Source: Dysidea avara (taxonomy: Eukaryota; Porifera; Demospongiae; Dictyoceratida; Dysideidae). From it: a stretch of DNA of 64,000 nt. The notes under the pieces are model-generated. The model was not told the DNA's origin, did no database searches, and saw only the letters and a program-made list of their open reading frames with translations. A program made the position numbers and the translations under genes. Shown here in pieces: positions 46,521-57,590 of this stretch. Each line of letters opens with the position of its first letter. Within the stretch, counting starts at the first letter, position 1. The DNA lies in assembly GCF_963678975.1 (NCBI RefSeq), contig NC_089279.1:31398660-31462659 (forward strand), written 5' to 3'.

Positions 46521-47294
46521 TTAATGCTGTTCTTTAAATAGTTCTTTTGTTGTGTAGTCTGGCTTGGGTAGAAACCAGATGTTGCCATACATTATACAAT
46601 AAGTGATATACCAAGATAACACAGCTACAAGGAATCCAAGTATCTTTTCTGGCATAGTATGGAAATACAAGTTTGTTGCTAAAGTCATTATACAAGCCAG
46701 TATGATTATGAATGTTGCGTACCAACGTAACCAGTTTAAAACTGATGAAATCTTCTTGTAACGTCTTAACAAGATAGGACGATGGAGAATATTTTCAGCT
46801 TTATTCCAAGTTTGTGGTATAATTGGGATGCACTCTTCTGTAATTACAAATATGATGTAGCAAAGAAGAAATGTATGTCCTGAAATATCAAATCCATACC
46901 AAATTCCTTTATTGCTGTAACAAGGTGACTTGTGCACAAACCCAGCTTTGGAGCACGTGCCAACATTATCATCCAATATCACAAACGCTGTGGTGACTAC
47001 AAACCAGATCACGTGCGATATTACAATTCTAATACAATTCTTCACAACTCCAGCTCGAGATCCCAATTCGTATACATAAGAGGTCAGAATCACTAAAGGA
47101 ACTAGCAGTAACAGTGTCCAACCCCAGCTGAACTTCACAAAAGCTTTGTTGAGAAAGTTCTTCGGATTGTCGAAGTAGGCTGGAGGCGACAGTGACAGAG
47201 AACACAAGGTGCTACCAACTATTACAGTCACGAACAGAAACAAAATCTTGGTTTTAACGTTTGTATATAACACCAGGTTCTGACACGATTCCAT
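46521..47294 (-). CDS. FITM2: FITM2-like fat storage-inducing transmembrane protein
   Basis: Single-exon gene, 257 residues, close to vertebrate FITM2 (262). FIT proteins are ER membrane enzymes of the lipid-phosphatase type that cleave acyl-CoA and support lipid droplet budding (family knowledge). The signature FDISGHTFLLCY gives the first catalytic His (H140), and the second is H212 in YFHTMPEKILGF. About six hydrophobic helices are visible, with the conserved FVKFSWGWTLLLL segment near residues 52-63. The start is fixed by PNP1 lying head to head 121 bp away. The C-terminus ends KEQH without the vertebrate di-lysine style tail. Confidence 0.93.
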   Translation of the reverse strand: MESCQNLVLYTNVKTKILFLFVTVIVGSTLCSLSLSPPAYFDNPKNFLNKAFVKFSWGWTLLLLVPLVILTSYVYELGSRAGVVKNCIRIVISHVIWFVVTTAFVILDDNVGTCSKAGFVHKSPCYSNKGIWYGFDISGHTFLLCYIIFVITEECIPIIPQTWNKAENILHRPILLRRYKKISSVLNWLRWYATFIIILACIMTLATNLYFHTMPEKILGFLVAVLSWYITYCIMYGNIWFLPKPDYTTKELFKEQH

Positions 47295-47415
47295 CTTTCT
47301 GCCTCGCTTTTTTTGCTGAAGTTCTAATTAATGTCTTTTATGACTTACGTAAATTTCAGTAGTCTTCCGTACGGCTATTCTCACGAGATTTGTCTGATTG
47401 TGCCACGCTGAGGTG
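47295..47415. promoter_or_regulatory. Presumed bidirectional promoter of FITM2 and PNP1
   Basis: 121 bp between divergent start codons, with both 5' untranslated regions inside. A diverged copy of this interval lies at about 57372-57508 in front of PNP2, which shows it moved as a unit in the duplication. Confidence 0.6.
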
Positions 47416-49471
47416 ATGGCGGGAAGTGAAGAAGTTGTTCCTTTCGAGTATGTTCCAGAATTTGTCGTGCAGTCGCACATTAATGATGCATTTGTGTTTT
47501 CAAACTAGTTACGACTCAGTGAAGGAGGTAGCTGATTATTTGCTAACCATAACTGACGTTAGACCAAAGATCGGGATCATTTGCGGATCAGGTCTAGGTG
47601 ATTTGGCTAACCAAGTAGAGAATGCAGTGGAATTTGAGTACTCTAAAATACCAAAATTTCCCGTTAGCACTGGTGAGTGGGTCACAGCACAATACATAGT
47701 TACCTTGGTTGAAGCTGGTACGTGTGTGTGCATGCATACTGTGTATTCCAAGGCTGTTACAAGGCAGAGACACTATAGATCAGTGTAGTGTCTTATCGTT
47801 CACAAACAGCTACAACAACATCCTCTTGTTACCCAAACCAGTGGTCACTATGTGGTGCCACATGGCTTTCCTCTACAGAGGACACAACTATTGTGTTTGG
47901 TATAATTTGTGGGATAAGTGTTAATTCAAGTCTTTGTGCTTTAATGGTTTCTTCTCATACCCTTTGTCCACAAAAGCTAATGCCAAGAGTTAGTAATATC
48001 CTTTGTGTTAGCTCTTGAGTTTAAGAGGTACTAATTCTTTTTGTTGCCTTTTCCAATACAGTAGTACTATTTGTTTGTGTCACTGTGTTTTGTGCAGTTG
48101 TCGGACATGCTGGCAAGTTGATATTTGGAACAATCTCGGGTAAATCAGTTGTGTGTATGAAGGGAAGATTCCATTACTATGAAGGATACTCACCACAAAA
48201 GGTACAAGAAAGAGCTTTAACTAGGTGGTCACATTTTTCTGATTTGACATTAGATTACGATGCCAGTGAGAGTAATGAAACTATTAGGAGTTGAGATATT
48301 AATAGTAACAAATGCTGCTGGTGGATTAAACCAGAACTACAAGACTGGGGACATCATGATTATTAATGATCACATCAGTATTGTTGGTATGAGTGGGATT
48401 CACCCACTGATTGGACCTAATGATGACAAGTAAGTGGTGTGTGTAAGTGCGTGTGTGTGTGTGTACAGTCAGCACTATAAATAATAAAAGGTTTTACCAT
48501 TTTTGAGCCAGTCATTTTGTGTTGGTTATAAAGTGTATAACAAACTTACATCTTAAAAGAATTTTGGCTGCAAATACTAAAACTGGTGAGAAAATGGCCA
48601 CCTGTTATTTTCAGTTGTAGTGATGTGTATACAACGAAAGTAGTCATTAGTTTTGCAGTTATGTTTATGGGATGGTTCCTGGAATATTCAAATTTCTATT
48701 GTGCTAGGAGTTATTACATACTTGCACACTCTGTATGCATACAAAGTGCCATTCTCAACTTCAACTGCAGCAATACAGGATATGGCTTATCACAGTGTGT
48801 TCATTCTAACCTGTTTTACCTGTTGTTTTTTTTACAGGTTTGGTACCAGGTTTCCTTCTATCACATCAGCATACAATAAAGAGTTCCGTAAACTAGCAAT
48901 GGATACATGTAAAGAACTTGACATGGAGGATTACACACAGACTGGAGTCTACTTGCACCTCAGTGGTCCCTCGTACGAGACAGCAGCTGAGTGTCGCATG
49001 TTACGCGCATGGGGTTCAGATGCTGTTGGAATGAGCACTGCACCAGAAGTGGTTGTTGCTGTACACTGTGGAATGAAAGTGCTAGGTCAGCAACTGTATA
49101 AATACCGGAATTCCTACTTAGCAGCGAGTTACTGTAATTATGTGTATGCAAATTTACAATGGATATTTTAAGAATGCAAAAATTATGAAACCTTTTTCGT
49201 AGGTGGTTTGTTTGTTTTTTTCTTTTTAAATAAGGAATGTTGCAACAAGCAGAATCATGTACATTGTTTCCTGGTGTTTATAGCCACAATGTCTTCTAAT
49301 GTTACATCCCGCTTTTCAGGTTTATCACTGATCACCAACATGGTTGTGATGGACATTGACACAGAGGATGTGGAGCCGAATCACGAGGAGGTGTTGGAGA
49401 CAAGCAAGCGTAGAGCACAAGACATGCAGCAAATTGTGAAAAAAGTTATTACCAAGATGAACATATCTTAA
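47416..49471 (+). CDS. PNP: Purine nucleoside phosphorylase, copy 1 (PNP1)
   Basis: Six exons, 291 residues: 47416-47447, 47509-47672, 48098-48201, 48254-48429, 48838-49085, 49320-49471. Trimeric PNP family: splits inosine and guanosine with phosphate into base and ribose-1-phosphate in purine salvage (cytosol). Visible active-site parts: phosphate loop GSGLG (37-41), VGHAG with H69, GRFHYYEGY with R89 and H91, TNAAGG (119-124), GPSYET with E206, VGMST with M224, ITN with N248, and NHEE with H263. E206 and N248 match the residues that select 6-oxopurines in animal PNPs. Intron 3 is 52 nt. A possible polyadenylation signal ATTAAA lies at 49612. The first intron has an in-frame open reading from 47426, so an unspliced form would also be readable. 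Confidence 0.94.
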
Positions 49472-50758
49472 CCCCAACCTGTAACCTTATTAGTCTGTCA
49501 TGTGGATGTATTTTGACTGTAGTCTGTCACTCTAAGCATGATAACACTGACCTGCTTGTACGCATGTTAATGTGTATAAACCTAGAATGTGTATAAACTT
49601 AAGATAAGAGTATTAAAAGCTGTGGTCAACCTACCATTTAATCCTGCTCTCTGTGTACTCCAATAGTAGTTACATGTAGTCAGACCAGCCATGGTGCATT
49701 TATTGGTTAGTGTTAGATTTGTAATTATTAACTCCTTTCTAGAAATGACTGTTCTATTAGAGTATTTTGTCTAAGTTGTGCATTCTATTAGAGTAATTTA
49801 ACAGGGATCTGTATGTAAATGAAGACTGATTGAACACATCACGGTACCAAGGGGGTTAATTAATTGAGGGAACACTGTAGTAGAATCTTACCTGGTTAAT
49901 ACAAGTGAAAAGGCTAAAAGAGGTGTTTTCAAACACACCTAACATCCTCTAAAGGGTCTCATGTCATGAAGATTTCAGTATTAATCTCTACTTATGCTAT
50001 AGAACTACACAGTGATATAGTGACTGTATAATGCAGGTAGCAAGTCTACTGAATTTAGATCAGAAAAATAGCTGTTTGAGAGTTCTACTGTATTGTTTCT
50101 TAGAAAAACATCTTCGTAAAATAATGCCCCAGGAAGATAAAGACAAATGATGACTGAAATTTTCAGTACAAAAGGTCAAATCTGCTATGGCACTATCAAA
50201 ACATGAATGTCATTAGGAGTACAATTTATATGGAATGTTTCATGCTTTTCTCACAAATGACACATCTTTCACACTACAGCTAGCACTCTACTATATAAGT
50301 TATTAATGTAATTTTAGCTGCTCTATTGTGGAGTATGAGCATGATATAAATGTCCTTATAAAATTAATGTCTCGTAAATCCAAGTTTTGTACTTGATGGT
50401 TTTTCAAATAAATTCCAAAAATTTCTCTTGGTGAAGTTTAACTACACCTGGCTTGCATGTTCTATCCAAACTTTATTACTTGAGCAGATGTATATGCTAA
50501 AATCATTAAAATATATTTCCTTTGAAGACTCCCAAATTATTTGACCCACATTGATGCACCTAATCTTTGTGAAATTCAAATCCATTAATTTTATATACAC
50601 CTGCATGCTCACCCTATATAGTGAGCTATTATTATAGTCTCATTATTAATTTTTAGAAAGCGGATGGAAGTCCCAAATGTGATCGTGTGTGTATATCCTG
50701 CTTTAGTGAATGTGCTAGCAAGTTATATTCTATCTCAGGGAAATCATGCAGTTGTATG
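49472..50758. other. Spacer after PNP1
   Basis: 3' untranslated sequence, then AT-rich DNA with two TCTATTAGAGTA-type motifs (49746-49764 and 49781-49795). No gene recognised. Confidence 0.5.
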
Positions 50759-51519
50759 TAGGCCTGCGCCTATTATGCCGGCATAATCTTGAGAATAGCT
50801 AATAGGTCACCAATTTCGTGAGAATAATTCCGGAATAATAGGATGGTTACAAGCTAATTTTAGAATAATCGGACGACCGCGGGAATAATCGGTGGAATTA
50901 GGGGGCGAGACTCTTCTTGATTATCTAGAAGAAAGAGTTAAGCTACTACAAATGATATAAAGCTGACAGGAGTGCTGGCTGAAAGGAGCTGAAAAGCCTC
51001 TAAAAGATCAATATACTCTAACAGAACGCTCAAATACTCTAATAGAGCAGTCAGATCGTTTCATGTTAACAATCTGCAGCCAGCATCAGGGATTTAACTG
51101 CATGATTATCTGCAATTCTGAAACTTGTACATCTTATACCAGTGTATCTCCTTCAAGCCTTTGAGCATTATTATCTACCTAACTTAGTAGCTATACAGTA
51201 GTTACAGCATAGTATTATAATACACTAATAATTAAATACACTTGAACTATTACTGTGGATAGCTATTCTAACTCTGCTGTAACTATTATGGATAGAAAAA
51301 TGATGTGTAAGGTGGAATGCTTCATATATGGCTATTAATAATTCAGACAAAACTACTTATAGCAGCATCTTGAAAACTAAGCAACTAGCCACAGATATAT
51401 ACTGAATGAGAATAATTATGGAATAATACAAGAATAACAAAAAGAATAATAGGAGAATTTTTTGGGAAATTCTGGAAAGAATAATAGGTAAAATTTTGAG
51501 CATAATAGGCTCAGGCCTA
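50759..51519. mobile_element. hAT-type non-autonomous element with perfect 8-bp target duplication
   Basis: Termini TAGGCCTGCGCCTATTATGC and, inverted, TAGGCCTGAGCCTATTATGC. Exact flanking gttgtatg at 50751-50758 and 51520-51527. The interior is rich in 'gaataat' steps without coding. It carries two TACTCTAA(T/C)AGA motifs near 51013-51053. Confidence 0.9.
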
Positions 51520-51527
51520 GTTGTATG

Positions 51528-52458
51528 AAAGAAATATATTCCACTGGAAAAAAGGTACAGGGTTTATAGAGCCTATAAGTATATCAATAATTTGTAAGCT
51601 AATTATGTATATGCTTGAACATATGAACAGGTTTGCAAAAGACATCAAACATTACACCAGCATGGTTGTTTATGATAGGAACAATTTTTAAGTTTTTAAT
51701 AAAAATGTGCAAAGACGTATCAAAAAGAGAACCATGCAATATAATTATATTTCATATCACTGATTCTTAGTTTATCATCTGCACTTTATGAATTGAAATA
51801 ATCTGTCATTTACTCTAATACAATGGTCAGATTTACTCTAATAAAATGATCAATTCTTGATCTTGATTTTAAAGCATAATTTTGGTTTAGTATTATTGGC
51901 TCAGGCTTAATTAATAATTAGATTAGCAAGTTGGCTCCTCATTGATATGGAAATAATTAATTAATTATTTACCTTATAATAACAGTGAGCTAGCTATAGT
52001 TAATAATATAGCTAGACTATGTGGCTATACAGTGTTAATCTGGACACTTGTTAGTTAATGGTCTCAGATCATCCCTTTGTATATGCATGTAGCTAAACTG
52101 ACCTGCTGTACCTTTGATATAATCAGGACACTTGGTCGTTCCCATGCAAGGTGTCCTTACAGGTTTCACTGTATCAGTATCTGCTCCACTTGTTAAAACT
52201 CATTAGCCAATTACTTAACTATTAGTATTTATTTTTATAATCTGTAATTAATATTACTTAGCTATAGAGATCTACTCTATAATTGTCTTATAGTTGAGGT
52301 TTTAATTGGCATTCAATAAATAATATAGCTAGCTATATGGGAAGCCTGAGATTATCTATGATCAAATTCAAATCGTAAGTAAAAATAATACTCAGTGTAT
52401 CATCAAACAGTTTGACTGCTTTATTAGAGTAGTTTTTCGTAAAACTGTTCGTGTTCCT
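51528..52458. other. Gene-free spacer
   Basis: AT-rich. Holds motif copies at 51811-51829 and 52413-52432. Nothing else recognised. Confidence 0.5.
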
Positions 52459-52467
52459 CCGTGGAGC

Positions 52468-52516
52468 TAGTCTCGCGGCGCCCGACCCTAAAAGAGGGTC
52501 GGGCGCCGCGAGACTA
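52468..52516. mobile_element. 49-bp perfect palindrome with 9-bp target duplication (MULE-like)
   Basis: Two 22-bp arms (TAGTCTCGCGGCGCCCGACC...) pair perfectly around a 5-base loop 'aaaag'. The palindrome is flanked on both sides by ccgtggagc (52459-52467 and 52517-52525). Its TAGTCTCG ends match the element at 52954-53188, which also has a 9-bp duplication. Nine-base duplications are typical of Mutator-like elements. It lies about 72 bp upstream of the candidate PNP2 start codon. Confidence 0.8.
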
Positions 52517-52588
52517 CCGTGGAGCCTTTGTTACACGGTGGTTTCTGTACTTCGTCGGGGTAATTTTGATTGAGCTGTGCTGAAAGTG

Positions 52589-52617
52589 ATGGCAGCAAGC
52601 GAAGAGGTCCCATTCGA
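52589..52617 (+). CDS. PNP: Candidate first coding exon of PNP2
   Basis: Reads MAASEEVPFE then a GT donor (gtatgttgtg), against [10 protein letters not shown] in PNP1 exon 1. It ends in the same phase (two bases of a codon), so joining to 57591 gives GA|C and the frame FDYDSVKEI, for a 290-residue protein in total. It would need a 4.97-kb intron. The alternative is a leftover from another lost PNP copy. Confidence 0.6.
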
Positions 52618-52802
52618 GTATGTTGTGTGATTTTTTGTCGTGGTGTCCGTACAATGCAGGAATTTGTAAGTACACTATCAAAATCGATTTGACTCCCTTC
52701 GCTCTCGCCCGTGACCTGATACTCAGAAAAGATCGTTCACTTTCTATATATGGTCTGCTTATTTGGTACTGGGCAGGCAGCACTGCTAATGTTGTCCAGG
52801 GG

Positions 52803-53446
52803 TAGTCTAGTACCCAGACCGCATTTTTCCCTTTTCAAGGGGTAGTCACTACCAGTATTCCTGTAGAACCATCTGCGACCGGGATCAAAATCAAATCAAG
52901 CGATCAAGAGTTAAATTTGGAGTGAATCAAACGATCAAGACGTCCTAGAAAGTTAGTCTCGTCCTCGCAGACCCATTCTCCGGGGTGGCGCTTATCGATT
53001 AGAGATTATAAGCGCCCCCTCCGAAAGGGTCTGGTGAAATGCCCATACCATTTTTGTCCGAGAAATCGCCAATTCTGGCGAGTGATAATTGGTGTTTAAA
53101 AACTACACGAGGTGACGATTTGAGTCGGAGGGGGCGCTTATAATCTATAAGCGCCACCCCGGAGAATGGGTCTGCGAGGACGAGACTACTAGAAAGTGGT
53201 GATTAAACTAGCCCGAAACCAAAACGAGAATTTACGAAAATATGAGCTAAATTATCAAGCAATCAAGGCTATTTTTAAGGCGAAATCAAGCGATCATGGT
53301 ATATTTTCGTCGATCAAAAACCTTGATCCCGGTCGCAGATGGTTCTACAGGACTATTGGTAGTCACCACCCCTTGCTTTTGCATTTGGGTGGGTGAAAAA
53401 AAGGAAAAATGGAGCCCCCGGAAAAAGCGGCCTGGGAACGAGACTA
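52803..53446. mobile_element. MULE-like MITE (outer element of a nest)
   Basis: Termini tagtctagtacccagaccgc and, inverted, tagtctcgttcccaggccgc. Flanks gtccagggg and tcccagggg (9 bp, two mismatches). The inner arms around 52855-52900 and 53290-53360 are also inverted copies ('ctgtagaaccatctgcgacc'). The element is split by the one at 52954-53188. Confidence 0.7.
52954..53188. mobile_element. MULE-like MITE nested in the previous element
   Basis: Termini TAGTCTCGTCCTCGCAGACC and inverse, arms of about 70 bp, and exact 9-bp flanks ctagaaagt (52945-52953 and 53189-53197). No coding. Confidence 0.88.
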
Positions 53447-53496
53447 TCCCAGGGGTGTGGCTACACATTCGAGAAGGAGGCTTGGGATTATCAGAA

Positions 53497-54992
53497 CCAT
53501 CTAAGGTAGGGTCTGCAATCCGAAAAATCAACTTTTATAAATTGATCCCCCTACCATTGTGGGATGTTCATTATAGTATCCCATTGCTAGATCCACCATG
53601 AAACCGGAGGCACGATTGTTGTCTTCACAGAAATATCGATTTCAGTATTTCGCGAGACACAAATTATTTTTAAAGTTCTGTCCTCCACATAAAGGAGCGG
53701 ATAAAACTTGCTACTTATTATCTAGAGTTATTGTAGTTAAAAACTATGTACAGTAATAAGCAAATGGTACACTGGGTTCCCGGCACAGGGTTGCTTTCTT
53801 TCAAAAATCAGAAAACGAAACACGAATTTTCTAGTTCAAACTGCCCTACCAGCCAAGACAAGAAAAGCCAACTCTTCCTCATAGTGATGTGATAAGGTTG
53901 GATGCATAGTCTGTCTATGCTGTTAGTCTGGAAAGGATCTGAGACTTTTCACCATCTGGGTGAAGAGCGTCAAAATTTTCGGTCGTCATTCCACGGGATT
54001 CTCTCAATGGTACCAAAGTCCTTTTCAGTACTCCTGATGCCACACTGGTCACCTAATTTTGTTTACAATGATGATAAATGATGATCCAAAAGTTTGGTAG
54101 TAGTAGCAGTTGGTGTTTCTGTGATTTCATATGCTGCGGTATACCAGCAGCTCACCAGGAGCTCCACCCAGTTCAAATCGAAAATGAAAGCTTTTGTGCT
54201 TTTTTCGGTTTGTTTTGGGATATTTTGCAATATAATGGTGATGTAGGGTGATCTAGTAAAGATTTGAAGCTGCTGTGGAACGTGAAAGGTGAAGTCAAAT
54301 TTGAGTGATTCAGCTGCCTGCTGTGGTGCATTGCTTATAGCGAGGCGTGGAAGCTATGGATGAAATAATAATTGGTTACCGCTACTACCAGACGTCCAAG
54401 GACATCTTTTGCCATAGATTTAGTCAATAAGTAATGATTGTTGTGGCTGCAGAAGCACTGGAAATGGCTAGAAAGCGCGATACAATTCTTTAGTGCTGTA
54501 GAAAATTTTGACGCTCGTCACCCAGATGGTGAGAAGTCTCAGATCTTTTCCAAACTAACAGCATAGACAAACTATGCACCCAACCGTATCGAAACACTAT
54601 GAGGAAGAGTTGGCTTCTCTTACTCTGGGTGGTAGGGCAGTTTGAAATCGAAACTTCGTATTTCTTTGTCTGTTTTTTCAAGGAAAGCAACCCTGTGCTG
54701 GTCACACAGCAAACCATTTACTTATTACTGTGTGTACTTTTTAACTACAACAACTCTGGATATGATCTGGCTAAATAGCAAGTTTCATCAGGTCCTTTGT
54801 ATGGAGCATGAAATTTTTTAATGAAGTTTGCATCTCTTGACATACTAAAAATGATATTTCTGTGAAGACAACGATCGTGCCTCCGGTTTCGTGGTGGATC
54901 TAGCAATGGGATACTACAATGAACATCCCACAATGGTAGGGGGATTGATTTGTAAAAGTTGATCTTTCAGATTACGGACCCTATCTAAAGTT
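53497..54992. mobile_element. Long inverted-repeat (fold-back) element, arms about 490 bp
   Basis: 53497-53985 and 54502-54992 are diverged inverted copies, with landmarks 'ccctaccattgtgggatgtt', 'gcctccggttt', 'cagggttgctttctt' and 'caccatctgggtga'. The 516-bp centre has no recognised protein. Boundaries are approximate and no target duplication was found. It lies in the presumed PNP2 intron 1. Confidence 0.7.
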
Positions 54993-55028
54993 GCTGACTA
55001 TCACTATTTAAATTCTGTTCTACCCCCT

Positions 55029-55790
55029 TTGGTGTCCATCTTAACTCATAACGAATCTTTGGTCTCAGTTTTAGAAGTTCGTGATGACATGTTGGCACTT
55101 AAACAGGATGTACATTGTCCTAATTGTATTGGCGTGAGCAATAAATTTGATGATACTTATAAACAATTGACTACCTCCTTGAAGAAATGTGTAGACATAG
55201 CTTGTGAAAAAGGTGCCTCTTCCTGGCTCTCTGCTCTCCCCTAGTGTTGCACCGATAATCGGATTGGTTATCGGAAAAACCATATATCGGCTGTATTTTC
55301 TATATCGGTATCGGATCGGTATCATGTTGCAAAAAACAGCAGATAAGATATATGTATTTATTTAGAAATGCATGTTAATGTGCACCAAATGATACATTGA
55401 GTTACATCTCCTACACTAAAATGTTGTTATTACTACTTAAATGTACCGCCTGCTCTATTTGCAGCACTATAAACAAGCTAAATTATTCCTTTATAATCAA
55501 TTTTCTAGTAAAGTTTGCAGAAAGGTACCCTTGTAGTACCATATCGGATCGGCTATGTTTATTGGCTTGAAAATGTTATCCAATATCGGTTATCGGAATA
55601 TCGGCAAAATCTCATATCGGTGCAACACTACTCTCCCCATTGAGAAACATGGTTATGCCCTACACAAACGAGCATTTATTGATGCAGTTTGCTTCTATTA
55701 TGGGTAAAGACCAGCTAGTCTTCCTGCTAATTGTGTCTGTGGGGAACCTTTCACCATTGAGAATTCTTTAAGCTCACCATAGATATACGA
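55029..55790 (+). pseudogene. Retroelement-like ORF fragment, split by a hAT MITE
   Basis: Reads ...CEKGASSWLSALP, is interrupted at 55242-55630, and resumes LPIEKHGYALHKRAFIDAV, a stop, then LPANCVCGEPFTIEN. This resembles the stretch downstream of the reverse transcriptase domain in many invertebrate retroelement proteins, where a similar CxCG cluster occurs (recognised from memory, not searched). Internal stop and truncation: dead copy. Confidence 0.5.
55242..55630. mobile_element. hAT-type MITE with perfect 8-bp target duplication
   Basis: Termini TAGTGTTGCACCGATA and its inverse. Exact flanks ctctcccc at 55234-55241 and 55631-55638. The interior has repeated 'atcggt/atatcgg' and no coding. 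It interrupts the retroelement fragment. Confidence 0.92.
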
Positions 55791-56433
55791 CATTTAATAG
55801 GGATTGGAAATGGCATCACGCGCCTAGTATACTACCTGTACAATTGACGTCACTGGTTAGATGCGAGGCGCATTTCACTTGTTACCGCTTTAAAGAGCAT
55901 GAAAAGACTAACATTTCTCTTTACTGTAGACTATCAGTGTAGGTTTAGTAGAATATGAAAGTTCTCTAAGGTTGAGCAATGCAAGTTGCTTTGGTGGAAG
56001 TCACTGACTGGCCTTTCCCACAGAAGAAGCCAATCATATCGTGCTGTTTTGGTATCATTTCTACACCAAGGTATGTTTCTGTTCCTGTAGCAGCTGTGTA
56101 CACCTTCTGGTATCGACGATACATGGCTTTTTAGAACCCCTTTGGTCATTAGAATTAGACAGTATGGTTTGTAAGCCAAACCTGTAGTTTAAACGCTGCG
56201 TATTTCCTTGGTTACAACTTGGCTAGGTGTTGTTGTACCGTCGCGTTTCTGTTCTCCTAATTCTGCACAGCTGCTGTCTAGCGTAACCATTTGTCTTTCA
56301 AGCTTTAATCTAATACCAAAGCTGTGGAGCAAAGCTAGTAGGATGGTAGCACACTTCACTCTTAGGTGAAACAAGTCTATTTCTGGTGCGTGACACCATT
56401 TCCAATCCCTATTAGGAGTCGTATATCTATGGT
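55776..56433 (-). mobile_element. Terminal-inverted-repeat element, family X, copy 2
   Basis: Termini of about 50 bp ('accatagatatacgac', then 'tagggattggaaatggc/tgtca') are inverted at the two ends. Reverse complement of the family at 33522-34125. Minus-strand open stretches of 61 and 81 codons exist, but neither shows a known domain. Confidence 0.75.
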
Positions 56434-56954
56434 AACACAGAATATAATTATGTCAACCTGGTTTAAAATCTGTAACTAGTCAGTTTTAAAATGTGTTAAC
56501 CACTTTTACGATAGCTATTTAACTTCACCATGGCTCCAAATTCATGTTAATAGACTATAATAGTAAGACTGCATCATAGTGAAATTGAATTTCATCCCGG
56601 AGGCTAATTTCAGCAGTTTTTAAAAAAAATACTAATACAGTATGTTTAACCATTTGTTGTATTGGTGTAACAACTGTCTCTAAGCTGAGACGGGGATGTT
56701 GGGCAGGGGGAGGATTAGTTGAAACTAAACAAAATTTGCATTTAAATTTCGTCCCATTCATTTTACTATTTTGTTAAAATTACCTCCAGATCTCAATCAT
56801 TTCCCTGTTACTTCCAGCATTGACATTAGTATCTTCAAATTCAATTTTATCACAACTATTTTTTCGAAACTTACCTCCCAGTCTCCCCTAGTTGGTGAGG
56901 ACTCCTTTCACCCTTGTCAGCTAGTTTTATCTATGCACACTATAACCTAGCTCT
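56434..56954. other. Gene-free intronic stretch
   Basis: No recognisable exon or element. Contains 'cttacctccca' and 'ctccagatctc' low-information sequence only. Confidence 0.45.
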
Positions 56955-57372
56955 TTGTATTGTCGAAGTTGGTTGGAGGCGACAGTGACAGAGAACACAA
57001 TGTGCTAACTGTTATAGACAAAAGAGAAACAGACGTGTTGCAACATAGGCATGGTTCAGTAAAAACTTGCTGTAGCTTCAGATTTCTGGTAAAAAAATGA
57101 GGGCAAAAGTATCAAGCATTCTATTGTGAAAACCTCCCCAGAATTAGTCGCCATGGCACAAGTATGTTATACCTACTAACTCACTTTGTATTGCCAGTAG
57201 TATGATTCCTTTGCAATAGCATTTAAAAAAATTTCCTAGCATAGAGCGCATACGTTTTTTGCCCTCAAAAATGGTGTCTTGTCGTGCACACGTGGTTTTA
57301 TAGAGTGCCATGCCCTACGTAGATCACAACACACCTATAAAACACACCATGCAGGTTCTTGCATGATTCCAT
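56955..57372 (-). pseudogene. FITM2: Duplicated N-terminal fragment of FITM2
   Basis: 56963-57035 matches the FITM2 coding strand around 47170-47235 ('ggaggcgacagtgacagaga' is identical). 57345-57372 matches its start region ('gattccat' with the start codon kept). About 300 bp of unrelated sequence separates the two. It moved with PNP2 in the segmental duplication and cannot make a FIT protein. Confidence 0.75.
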
Positions 57373-57537
57373 TTTTTCGCTATGCTACATGTCTATTTTT
57401 AGGTTCTAATTAATGACCTTTATGAAAAGTTAGTAAGTTATGTAAATTTCAGTAGTTTTCTGTATATATAGCTATTCTCACAAGTCTGATTGTGCCTGCA
57501 CTGAGGTGATTGTGGGATGTGAAGACGTTCCTTTCAC
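57373..57537 (+). pseudogene. Degenerate copy of the PNP1 promoter and exon 1
   Basis: Aligned with PNP1, 'ggttctaattaatg' and 'gtaaatttcagtagt' are kept, but the start codon ATG has become ATT at 57509 and the splice donor GAGTATGT is deleted. The exon therefore cannot be used in the PNP1 manner. Confidence 0.75.
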
Positions 57538-57590
57538 ATGAATTTGTCTAACAGTCTGACATTTATAATGAATTTATGTTTTCCAACTAG

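Noticed and set aside
53286-53601. Open frames of 81 and 101 codons near 53.4 kb
   Set aside because: They run across the boundary of two inverted-repeat elements and resemble no protein.
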